From: Aminobacter sp. AP02
GTDB taxonomy: Bacteria > Pseudomonadota > Alphaproteobacteria > Rhizobiales > Rhizobiaceae
Reading direction: 5' to 3'
DNA length: 64,000 nt
NCBI RefSeq assembly: GCF_003148805.1
Contig: NZ_QGGX01000005.1
Span: 1-64,000 of the forward strand
Position 1 is the stretch's first letter. Each line of letters starts with the position of its first letter. Both the position numbers and the translations under genes were made by a program. Under the pieces are notes generated by a model, which did no database searches, was not told the origin of the DNA, and saw only the letters and a program-made list of their open reading frames with translations. Shown here one piece after another: positions 51,880 to 59,438 of the stretch.

Positions 51880-51901
51880 GTCCGCTGCCGTGCAGCTGCG
51901 G

Positions 51902-52372
51902 CTAGATCGCGACCAGCCCGTCATCCTTGACCTGGCGGATGGTCAGGGCCGTGCGCACGGTGTCGACGTTCGGCGACGACGTCAGTTCCTCGATGACGAA
52001 AGTCTGGAACGTGCCGAGGTCTGGCGCCAGGCAATGCAGCATGAAGTCGGATTCGCCCGAGACCATCCACGCGCTACGCACGATCGGCCAGCCGCGCGTG
52101 CGGTCGGCAAAGGATTTCAGGTCGACCTCAGACTGACGGTTGAGGCCCACGAGACAAAAGGCGACGACGTCCATGCCAAGGGCCGGCGCATTGAGCAGGG
52201 CCCGATAGCGCTGGATGATGCCTTCGTCTTCCAGGCGCTTGACGCGGCGCAGGCAAGGCGGTGCCGAGATACCGACGCGGCGCGACAATTCGACGTTGGT
52301 CATCCGTCCGTCGTCTTGAAGCTCGCGCAGGATCTTCCAGTCGATGGCGTCGAGATCGGCCTTGATGGGCAT
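51902..52372 (-). CDS. Lrp/AsnC-family regulator
   Basis: A 156-residue Lrp-type regulator: HTH near residues 8-55 (LDAIDWKILRELQDDGRMTN, GISAPPCLRRVKRLEDEGII) and a C-terminal RAM domain (MVSGESDFMLHCLAPDLGTF). It is divergent from trxB, 253 bases between starts, and convergent with the mannosyltransferase gene. The same gene sits at this place in other rhizobia. Ligand unknown, probably leucine or another amino acid. Confidence 0.9.
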   Translation of the reverse strand: MPIKADLDAIDWKILRELQDDGRMTNVELSRRVGISAPPCLRRVKRLEDEGIIQRYRALLNAPALGMDVVAFCLVGLNRQSEVDLKSFADRTRGWPIVRSAWMVSGESDFMLHCLAPDLGTFQTFVIEELTSSPNVDTVRTALTIRQVKDDGLVAI

Positions 52373-52625
52373 GTGCGCTCCGCGACTCGCGCAACAATCT
52401 TGCGCAATGACGTAATTAAACTACTCGTATCGGTTGGGAAACCCGAGGCGGAGAAAATGCAAATCACTCTGTTTTCAACAGGGTGTCGGATAAAAGGCAG
52501 TCAAGCTTTCGGGGGAGTAACATCTTGCCGCCTTGCGCGGAGTATGGGTGAACACCTAGATTAGGGATGATCCGCAGCCCGTTTTGACGGGTGCTGCTTT
52601 TTCCAATGACCATGAAGGCCCTTCG

Positions 52626-53600
52626 ATGACCGCCAAACATGCGCCAGTTCTCATCATCGGTTCGGGTCCCGCCGGATATACGGCGGCGATCTACGCGGCG
52701 CGCGCCATGCTCAAGCCGATGCTCGTTGCAGGCATGCAGCAGGGTGGCCAGCTGATGATCACCACCGACGTCGAAAACTATCCCGGCTTCGCCGAGCCGA
52801 TCCAGGGCCCCTGGCTGATGGAGCAGATGCGGGCGCAGGCCGAGCATGTCGGCACCGAGATGATCAACGACATCATCACCGAGGTCGACCTTGACGTGCG
52901 GCCTTTCCGCGCCAAGGGCGATTCCGGTACCGTGTACACCGCCGATGCGCTGATCATCGCCACCGGTGCTCAGGCCAAGTGGCTCGGGCTGCCGAGCGAG
53001 CAGGTCTTCCAGGGCTTTGGCGTTTCGGCATGCGCGACCTGCGACGGCTTCTTCTATCGCGGCAAGGACGTGGTGGTCGTCGGAGGCGGTAATTCGGCGG
53101 TCGAGGAATCGCTTTACCTCGCCAATCTCGCCAGGACGGTGACCGTTGTGCACCGGCGCGACCATTTCCGCGCCGAACGCATCCTGCAGGAGCGGCTGTT
53201 TGCCAAGGACAATATCAAGGTGATCTGGGATCACGCCGTCGAAGAGATCGTCGGGGCTCCGGCACAGAAGCCGCTGCCGCCGTCCGTCAACGCCGTCAGG
53301 CTCAAGAACGTGCATACGGGTGCCATCACCGAGATGGCGACGGACGGCGTGTTCGTGGCGATCGGCCACGCACCGGCGGTCGAGCTGTTCGTCGGCAAGC
53401 TCAAGCAGAAGCCGAACGGCTATCTGTGGACGGAGCCGAACTCGACGCGGACCAATGTGCCGGGCGTGTTCGCGGCCGGCGATGTGACCGACGACATCTA
53501 CCGTCAGGCAGTGACTGCGGCAGGCCTGGGCTGCATGGCGGCGCTTGAAGCAGAAAAATACCTGGCCGGAATTGAAGTGCATCGCGAAGCGGCCGAATAG
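52626..53600 (+). CDS. trxB: Thioredoxin reductase
   Basis: A 324-residue low-molecular-weight thioredoxin reductase. The FAD motif is LIIGSGPAGYTAAIYAARA, the redox-active disulfide is C136-A-T-C139 (SACATCDGFF), the NADPH motif is VVVGGGNSAVEESLYL, and the C-terminal FAD motif is FAAGDVTD. It reduces thioredoxin with NADPH. The start at 52626 is chosen because the ATG begins the family sequence; an upstream frame to 52584 has no site. It is followed after 32 bases by the LysR gene lsrB, and co-transcription is likely. Confidence 0.96.
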   Translation: MTAKHAPVLIIGSGPAGYTAAIYAARAMLKPMLVAGMQQGGQLMITTDVENYPGFAEPIQGPWLMEQMRAQAEHVGTEMINDIITEVDLDVRPFRAKGDSGTVYTADALIIATGAQAKWLGLPSEQVFQGFGVSACATCDGFFYRGKDVVVVGGGNSAVEESLYLANLARTVTVVHRRDHFRAERILQERLFAKDNIKVIWDHAVEEIVGAPAQKPLPPSVNAVRLKNVHTGAITEMATDGVFVAIGHAPAVELFVGKLKQKPNGYLWTEPNSTRTNVPGVFAAGDVTDDIYRQAVTAAGLGCMAALEAEKYLAGIEVHREAAE

Positions 53601-53632
53601 GCCGACCAAACGCCTGACATAAGAGGGGAAAA

Positions 53633-54529
53633 ATGGCGTTGGATTGGGATAAGTTGCGCGTGTTCCACGCAGCGGCGGAGGCTGGCTCGTTCACGCATGC
53701 GGCGGAGACGCTGAGGCTGTCGCAGTCGGCGATCTCGCGGCAGGTGAGCGCGCTCGAACACGACATCGGCGTGCCTCTGTTTCACCGGCACGCGCGCGGG
53801 CTCGTGCTGACCGAGCAAGGCGAGATGCTGTTTCGCACGGCGCACGACGTCTTGATGAAGCTCGAGACGATCAAGACCCGACTGACCGAGACCAAGGATC
53901 GGCCGTCCGGCGTGCTCAAGGTTACGACGACCGTCGGCCTCGGCGCGGGCTGGCTGACGCAGCGCATCCAGGAGTTCCTCGAACTCTATCCCGACATCCA
54001 CATTCAGCTGATCCTCGCCAACGAGGAGCTGGACCTGACCATGCGCCAGGCGGACTGCGCCATCCGCCTGCGCCAGCCGCAGCAGCCGGACCTGATCCAG
54101 CGCCGGCTGTTCACCGTGCATTTCCACCTCTATGCCTCGCCGGCCTACGTCAACAAATACGGCAAGCCCGAATCCATCGCCGATCTCAAGAACCATCGCA
54201 TCGTCACCTTCGGCGTGCCGGTTCCGACCCATTTGAGCGAGCTCAACTGGCTGGAGACGGTGGGCGATTTCGAAGGTGGCCAGCGCGTGCCGACACTGCA
54301 GATCAACGATATCTTGTCGATCAAGACCGCAGTGCAGACTGGTGCCGGCATCGCCATGCTGCCCGACTACGTCGTGGGCAAGGATGCCGGGCTGGTGCAG
54401 CTTCTGCCCGAGACCGAGGTGCCGTCCTTCGACACCTATTTCGCCTATCCCGACACGATGAAGGAACAGGCCAAGCTGCATGTGTTCCGCGACTTCGTGA
54501 TCTCCAAGTCGCGTAGCTGGGCTTACTAG
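53633..54529 (+). CDS. lsrB: LysR-family regulator LsrB/VtlR
   Basis: A 298-residue LysR regulator: HTH residues about 20-45 (SFTHAAETLRLSQSAISRQV), VPLFHRHARGLVLTEQG, then a substrate-binding domain. The only cysteine is C142 in QADCAIRL. Identity is proposed from the trxB-lsrB-AbcR gene order, known in Sinorhizobium (LsrB) and in Agrobacterium/Brucella (VtlR). There LsrB/VtlR supports redox balance and activates an AbcR small RNA and small ORFs. The AbcR candidate lies about 0.8 kb downstream. AAGAGGGGAAAA precedes the ATG. Its stop overlaps the convergent neighbour's stop (CTAG). Confidence 0.85.
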   Translation: MALDWDKLRVFHAAAEAGSFTHAAETLRLSQSAISRQVSALEHDIGVPLFHRHARGLVLTEQGEMLFRTAHDVLMKLETIKTRLTETKDRPSGVLKVTTTVGLGAGWLTQRIQEFLELYPDIHIQLILANEELDLTMRQADCAIRLRQPQQPDLIQRRLFTVHFHLYASPAYVNKYGKPESIADLKNHRIVTFGVPVPTHLSELNWLETVGDFEGGQRVPTLQINDILSIKTAVQTGAGIAMLPDYVVGKDAGLVQLLPETEVPSFDTYFAYPDTMKEQAKLHVFRDFVISKSRSWAY

Positions 54530-55023
54530 TCACCACGCCATGGCGTGATGCGGGGCACCCAGCCGGGAACGTTGGCGCGGTAGGTTTCGTATTGCGTGCC
54601 GTAGCGCTGGGTGAGAACCGGCTCTTCGTAGATGCGCACGAAGGTCGCCATGACAGCAGCGATGATCGCGCCATAGGCGGCGAGCGGCCAGTGGGCGAAG
54701 ATCTGCGCCTGGCCGAGGATGATCGACACCACCGCGACATACATCGGGTTGCGCACGTGACGGTAGACGCCACCGATCACCAGCCTGTCAGTCGGTGCAA
54801 CCGGGGCAGGGGTGCCCATGCCTTCGAGCGCGAAACGAGCGAAAGCGTGCAGCAGCACGCCGAGGCCTGTCGCGATGAGGAATGAACCCGCAACAATGTG
54901 CGGCCAGGGCGCCAGGGGCGGGGCATAGCGGGCTGTCAGCAGCCAGGGCACTAGGCCGGCAACCACACCCGGTGCGGCAATGAAGAAGACGGCGCTTCCG
55001 AGGATGGCGGACGGTTTGCGCAA
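54526..55023 (-). CDS. ICMT/phospholipid-methyltransferase-type membrane protein
   Basis: A 165-residue integral membrane protein with about four helices, ending in the isoprenylcysteine carboxyl methyltransferase-like motif GGVYRHVRNPMYVAVV and EEPVLTQRYGTQYETYRANVPGW (RHPxY plus E-E type). It may methylate a lipid or prenyl-type acceptor with SAM. The start is taken as TTG at 55023 after GAGGAG with 7 bases of spacing; a frame up to 55191 exists but has no better site. It is convergent with lsrB with a 4-base overlap. Confidence 0.8.
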   Translation of the reverse strand: MRKPSAILGSAVFFIAAPGVVAGLVPWLLTARYAPPLAPWPHIVAGSFLIATGLGVLLHAFARFALEGMGTPAPVAPTDRLVIGGVYRHVRNPMYVAVVSIILGQAQIFAHWPLAAYGAIIAAVMATFVRIYEEPVLTQRYGTQYETYRANVPGWVPRITPWRGD

Positions 55024-55330
55024 GCGTGCTCTCCTCTTGATCGGTCGGATCGAAATCCGGGCATGCTGCCTGTCGCTTTGGCTTTCGCTATGATGCTGCC
55101 CTTGTCTTGCCTGTTTTGTCATCATTGCGCTGCAGCATAAATTTTCGCAGGATTTGATTGGAAACTGGTCGGCGAAGGTGCAACGCAGCATCCGGAAACG
55201 GCAATTTTCACTGCTAAATCTGGTCCTACTCGGCTTCTAACATTGTTGGACCACAGCCTGCCTCTTTTTGCATGCGTGCGATGCAAAATAGGTGCTTGTT
55301 TGTTGGGCTGCGAGAGCACATATATTGATC

Positions 55331-55447
55331 ATCTCCGGGGCGCGTTCCTCCTCCCATTAGCGCCCCAGAGTGTTCCCCTCTGGAGGTTAGCCTTAATCGG
55401 CACTTCCAAACAAACTCAGCCGGATCTTCTTGGATCCGGCTTTTTTG
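55331..55447 (+). ncRNA. abcR: AbcR-type (alpha-r15) small RNA
   Basis: About 117 nt with three hairpins. Stem 1: GGGGCGC (55337-55343) with GCGCCCC (55360-55366), whose loop shows CCTCCTCCC, an anti-Shine-Dalgarno sequence. Stem 2: CCAGAG (55365-55370, sharing two bases with stem 1) with CTCTGG (55378-55383), loop TGTTCCC. Stem 3: AGCCGGATC (55418-55426) with GATCCGGCT (55433-55441) followed by a T run, a Rho-independent terminator. CATATA/TATATT (55319-55326) is the -10 box. Exposed CU-rich loops and the position beside lsrB fit AbcR RNAs, which bind Hfq and repress ABC-transporter mRNAs. One copy is present. Confidence 0.82.
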
Positions 55448-55885
55448 TTGCCTGAACTCAGGCCGGCGCATGACCTTCGAAAGTCGCGAACCGTGCGCCG
55501 GGGACCACACGGTTTCCAAGAGCCAAAACGTCGCTGAGCGTGTCGACGGCTACGCCGTGCTATAGGCCCCCCACCGCCTAGGGGCGCCCCGATGCTGATG
55601 AAGTCCACACTGCGCTTGGGGCCCCCGACACAGTCGCTCCAAGCCTACCACCGTGGGTGCCGAACTGCCCGCGTAACAGTGACATGTAACCCCCGGTAAC
55701 GTTCCTCCAACCTGCTGGCACGCCTAGTTTTTAGGTGGACGCGGTGATGGCGCGCCGGGAGATGGGGGCATCACCCGAACGTGCCAGGTTCAGGCAACGC
55801 GCCGCGTCCAGCAAATTGCCAACGGAGCAAAACGTTGGCCACGATGCGGCGGACCTGCCGTCCCGCCTCCCCGGAACGGTCCGCA
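55448..55885. other. Gene-free, highly structured interval
   Basis: No convincing gene in 438 bases. The DNA is full of long self-complementary segments: CCGGCGCA (55463-55470) with TGCGCCGG (55494-55501); GAGCGTGTCG (55536-55545), of which GTGTCG pairs with CGACAC (55626-55631) and GAGC with GCTC (55636-55639); GGCCCC (55565-55570) with GGGGCC (55618-55623); and a small ACGGC/GCCGT hairpin (55546-55558). These nest into a rod with a side hairpin. A short frame at 55735-55944 runs through the terminator at 55886 and is not credible. Confidence 0.5.
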
Positions 55886-55926
55886 AAAAGCGGCACTCGA
55901 GGATTTCCTCGGGTGCCGCTTTTGAT
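55886..55926. terminator. Strong bidirectional terminator before msrP's 3' end
   Basis: AAAAGCGGCACTCGAGG (55886-55902) pairs with CCTCGGGTGCCGCTTTT (55907-55923) over 17 bases with one T/G wobble and an ATTT loop. A-rich flank on one side and T-rich on the other make it active in both directions. It ends the leftward msrP transcript (stop at 55953) and could end a rightward RNA from the gene-free interval. Confidence 0.88.
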
Positions 55927-55952
55927 TTGTCGGGCAGGTGTTGATCTGCCGC

Positions 55953-56912
55953 TCACATATAGAGCTTGGCAGGGTCCTTGCCGGCATAGAGCTGGCCGAC
56001 CTCGGCCGCGTAGCCGTTGAACAGCTGGGTTGGTACCAACTCGCCGGTGGACAGGACGCGTTCCTTGGCCTGGCTCCAGCGCGGGTGCGGAACCTCAGGG
56101 TTCACATTGGCCCAGAAGCCATATTCGCTCGGCTGGATCGCTTCCCACAGACCGACCGGCTGCTCGGCGACGAAGTCGATCTTGCGGATCGACTTGATCG
56201 ACTTGAAGCCATACTTCCACGGCAGGGCAAGGCGCAGCGGTGCGCCGAACTGCTTTGCCAGAGGCTTGTCGTAGGCCCCGGTGACGAGGAAGGGAAGGTC
56301 GAGCGCGGCTTCCTCGATGGTGACGCCTTCGATATAGGGCCACGGGTAGACGAAGTCGTTCTGGCCTGGCGCCATGGCCGGATCGAGGAAGGTTTCGAAA
56401 CGGATGAATTTGGCGTCCGCCTTCGGACCGGCAAGCGCGACCAGCGACTTCAGCGGAAAGCCGCTCCACGGAATTGTCATCGACCAGGCCTCGACGCAAC
56501 GGTGGCGATAGAGACGTGTCTCCAGCGGGAACTTGCGGATCAGCTCGTCGATGCCAAGCGTCATCTGCTTGTCGACAAGGCCGCCGATCTGGACTTCCCA
56601 AGGCCGAGTCTTGAGCTGTTGGGCTGCCGCCGCGATCTCCTTGTAGGTGCCATATTCGTAGAAATTGTTGTAGTTGGCGTTGATCTCTTCGGGCGTCAGC
56701 GGACGATCGAGCTTGTAGGCCGTGTTCGGCTTGGCGGGATAGAGGTCGGCTGTGGGGTCGGCATCTTCGGCGCGTGCTCGCCGGGGCAGGGCCGCGGCCG
56801 CGAGGCCAAGTCCCATGCCGGCGAGGATGGTGCGGCGGTTGAGGAATATGTCTTCGGGCGTGGCCAGAGTTTCCGAAATTGCCCAGGACGGGCGTCGGTG
56901 TATGAATGCCAT
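55953..56912 (-). CDS. msrP: Protein-methionine-sulfoxide reductase, molybdenum catalytic subunit
   Basis: A 319-residue MsrP (YedY), the periplasmic molybdenum enzyme that repairs oxidised methionine in proteins. A Tat signal is clear (FLNRRTILAG, with twin Arg). The molybdenum-ligand cysteine is C139 in YRHRCVEAWSM; the GAPLRLALPWKYGFKSIKSIRKI segment is the pterin/heme-partner surface. Start 56912 follows GGGGAGAACCATTG. The membrane heme partner MsrQ is not adjacent, which is unusual because msrPQ is normally an operon. The gene ends at the terminator at 55886. Confidence 0.92.
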   Translation of the reverse strand: MAFIHRRPSWAISETLATPEDIFLNRRTILAGMGLGLAAAALPRRARAEDADPTADLYPAKPNTAYKLDRPLTPEEINANYNNFYEYGTYKEIAAAAQQLKTRPWEVQIGGLVDKQMTLGIDELIRKFPLETRLYRHRCVEAWSMTIPWSGFPLKSLVALAGPKADAKFIRFETFLDPAMAPGQNDFVYPWPYIEGVTIEEAALDLPFLVTGAYDKPLAKQFGAPLRLALPWKYGFKSIKSIRKIDFVAEQPVGLWEAIQPSEYGFWANVNPEVPHPRWSQAKERVLSTGELVPTQLFNGYAAEVGQLYAGKDPAKLYM

Positions 56913-57089
56913 CAATGGTTCTCCCCTCAGCCCATAGGCACAATCAGCCGGGCCGGATGCAAAATCAGCGGTAACGACTTCATATACGAGTGCCAACGCT
57001 CCGTTGTTGCGGCGCGCGGCCGAGATTGCACATCAACAGGCTGTGAAGAGAAGGACCGGACGACGGATCGCGCCCGGTCCTGATGGGTC

Positions 57090-59141
57090 TCAGGCGGCCC
57101 TGCCGCCCGACTGCATCGCCTCGTCGGCGAGGCGGCCGGTGAGCTCGGCCATATGGTCGAAGTCGGCGCGGTAAGTGGCGGCACCAGCGGTCGCGGAGCG
57201 TAGCTCGATGATCAGGTCGCCGATTTCCGATTGCGGCATCGTCGCCTCGACAACGTCCCAGCCAGCCCAGTCCGCGCGCGCGTCATAACCGAGGATCTGG
57301 CCACGGCGCTGCGGTACGAGCGCAATGATACGCGCGGTGGCATCGGACGGCGTGAAGATCTGGACCTTCATGACAGGTTCGAGCAGTACCGGCGAGCAGG
57401 CCGGCATGCCTTCCTTCATCGCGATCTTGGCGGCCATCTGGAAAGCCATGTCGGAAGAATCGACGGTATGGAACGAGCCGTCCGACAGGTTGACCGCGAT
57501 ATCGACAACCGGAAAACCAAGTGGGCCGGTCTTCAGGAAGTCGCGTGCGCCGGCCTCGACCGACTGGATGTACTGCTTGGGCACGACGCCGCCGGTGATG
57601 GTGTCGGTGAACTCGAAGCCCGAGCCGCGCGGCAGCGGCTTGATCTCGATGACGACGTCGCCGAACTGGCCGTGGCCGCCCGACTGCTTCTTGTGACGGC
57701 CACGCTGCTGGACGGACTTGCGGATCGTCTCGCGATACGGAACCGCCGGCGCATGGCCTTCAACGGCGATCTGGTTGCGGCCTTCAAGCCGTTCGCGCAC
57801 GACGCGCAGGTGCATTTCGCCATGGCCCGACAGAACGGTTTCCGCCGAATCCTGGTTGTGGTGCAAGGTGAGCGAGGGGTCTTCTTCGGCAAGGCGCTGG
57901 ATCGCCGCCGACATCTTCACCTCGTCCTTGCGCTCCTTGGGGCGAAGGGCGAAGGCATAGACCGGCTTCGGCGGCTCGAGCTTGACCAGAGGCTTGGTGC
58001 CACCCTTGGCCGAGGTCAGCGTCTGGCCGGTTGCGACGTTGTCGAGCTTGCCGAGCGCCACCGTTTCGCCGGCCGCGGCACTGGGCTGCTTGGTCTGCTC
58101 CTTGCCGAGCATGCGGTAGATGCCGGAGACCTTGGCGGTGTCGGTCGCGTTGAGCCAAAGCTCCGAACCGTCGGCGACTTGGCCCGACAGGATGCGCGAC
58201 ACCGACAGTTTTCCGGCATGCGAGGTGTGGATTGTCTTCATCACCTGCACGACCGAAGCGTTGCTGTTGGTCAACCCGAGCCGCTTGCATGTCGCCTCGA
58301 CATCGGGTGCGTCATGGCGAATGGCCTTGAGCAACCGCAGCGTACCGTTGCCCTTTTCGGCCGAACCGATGAGGACAGGGGTGATGGTGCCCTCGCGCAG
58401 ATCGGCGGCGAGGTCGTCGAATATCGCGTCCTTGGGCGGCTCGATCTCCTCGAGCAATTGCTCCATCAGCTGGTCGTCGTGGTCGGCAAGGGTTTCGAGC
58501 ATGGCGAAGCGCGCTTCGAGTTCCTGGGCCTTGTCGTCGCCGGGAATGTCGGCGATCTCGCTCTCGGCATATTCGCGGTAGATGTAGGCGCGCTCGAGCG
58601 CCAGGTCGATCGAGCCGACGATGACGCCGTCCTTGCGCAGCGGAATCTGGCGCAGCAGTAGCGGAGTGCGGCTGACCGGCTGCAAGAGCTTCAGCGTGTC
58701 GCGCACGCCGGCCGTCGCCTTGTCGATCTTGTTGAGAAACAGGACGCGCGGCACCCCGAGTTCGTCGAGCTTGCGCATGATGACTTGAAGGGCGGGGATC
58801 TTCTTTTCGTCGGGCTCGGCCACCACGACCGCGAGGTCGCAGGCTGCAAGCACCGGTTCGGCCTCGAAGGCGAACTCGACCGAGCCGGGGCAATCGACGA
58901 AGGTGATGCTCTCGCCCATGAACTGGGTGGTGGCGAAGACCGCCTCGACGCTCATGGCGTGGGCGCGAGCCTCGGCGGAGTGGTCGGACACGGTGCTGCC
59001 GGACGATACCGGCTGCTGCTTGGTGATGGCGCCCGTGCGGGCGAGAAGGGCTTCAAAGAGAGTGGTTTTTCCGCTGGCGAAGGGACCGACGATGGCGATG
59101 CATTTCGGTCCCGTGCATCTTCCTCCGGCGCGACTACCCAT
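57090..59141 (-). CDS. EF-G-like GTPase (EF-G2 type)
   Basis: A 683-residue translational GTPase of the fusA2/EF-G-like group. GTPase motifs: P-loop G19-PFASGKT26, a switch region with ITFVDCPGSVEF, and NKID. EF-G domains II-V follow: GSELWLNATD, the NQDSAETVLSGHGEMHLRVV region and PSDATARIIALVPQRRGQILG. Usual EF-G has 690-700 residues. Housekeeping EF-G is normally in the str operon; this stands alone, so it is the extra paralogue, whose role is less clear. The start at 59141 follows TGGAGGTTAGCGCTC. Confidence 0.9.
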   Translation of the reverse strand: MGSRAGGRCTGPKCIAIVGPFASGKTTLFEALLARTGAITKQQPVSSGSTVSDHSAEARAHAMSVEAVFATTQFMGESITFVDCPGSVEFAFEAEPVLAACDLAVVVAEPDEKKIPALQVIMRKLDELGVPRVLFLNKIDKATAGVRDTLKLLQPVSRTPLLLRQIPLRKDGVIVGSIDLALERAYIYREYAESEIADIPGDDKAQELEARFAMLETLADHDDQLMEQLLEEIEPPKDAIFDDLAADLREGTITPVLIGSAEKGNGTLRLLKAIRHDAPDVEATCKRLGLTNSNASVVQVMKTIHTSHAGKLSVSRILSGQVADGSELWLNATDTAKVSGIYRMLGKEQTKQPSAAAGETVALGKLDNVATGQTLTSAKGGTKPLVKLEPPKPVYAFALRPKERKDEVKMSAAIQRLAEEDPSLTLHHNQDSAETVLSGHGEMHLRVVRERLEGRNQIAVEGHAPAVPYRETIRKSVQQRGRHKKQSGGHGQFGDVVIEIKPLPRGSGFEFTDTITGGVVPKQYIQSVEAGARDFLKTGPLGFPVVDIAVNLSDGSFHTVDSSDMAFQMAAKIAMKEGMPACSPVLLEPVMKVQIFTPSDATARIIALVPQRRGQILGYDARADWAGWDVVEATMPQSEIGDLIIELRSATAGAATYRADFDHMAELTGRLADEAMQSGGRAA

Positions 59142-59438
59142 GAGCGCTAACCTCCACTCAGGCATTTTTCCCTGAATGCGGCGGCCGGCCTGTTCGGCCG
59201 TCGCGGGTAACAACGTTGGTGCAGTTCCTCCCGTTCGTCTGCATCGTCACACGGCTTTGAAGGCAGGGCAAGAGGAAGGCTTGTCGGGCTTCACCTGACG
59301 GCAACCAAAATGTCTGGAACTCCAAAAACGGCATCCGATGTCGTATCCGGCTCACTGACCCGATGCCGTCGCAAACCAATATCCGAGGCGGGAACAATGA
59401 CGACATGAAGTCGCGCCCATCAGGAGGAACGCAGTCGA
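59142..59438. other. Intergenic interval between divergent EF-G-like and peptide-binding genes
   Basis: This 297-base gap between divergent genes contains no gene I can support. The EF-G-like ribosome-binding site (GGAGGTTAGC, read leftward) is at its left end, and AGGAGGAACGC (about 59422-59432) for the substrate-binding protein at its right. No clear palindrome is visible. Confidence 0.4.

Noticed and set aside
55448-55885. tmRNA (ssrA) hypothesis
   Set aside because: I could not find a tag-encoding segment of the alphaproteobacterial kind (such as one coding for ANDN) on either strand, nor a CCA-type acceptor with a T-loop.
55735-55944. 69-residue open frame near the AbcR locus
   Set aside because: It runs through the strong hairpin at 55886-55923 and lacks a good start site; it is probably non-coding.
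57231-58661. A 476-codon plus-strand open frame
   Set aside because: It is antisense to the EF-G-like gene, with low complexity and no ribosome site.
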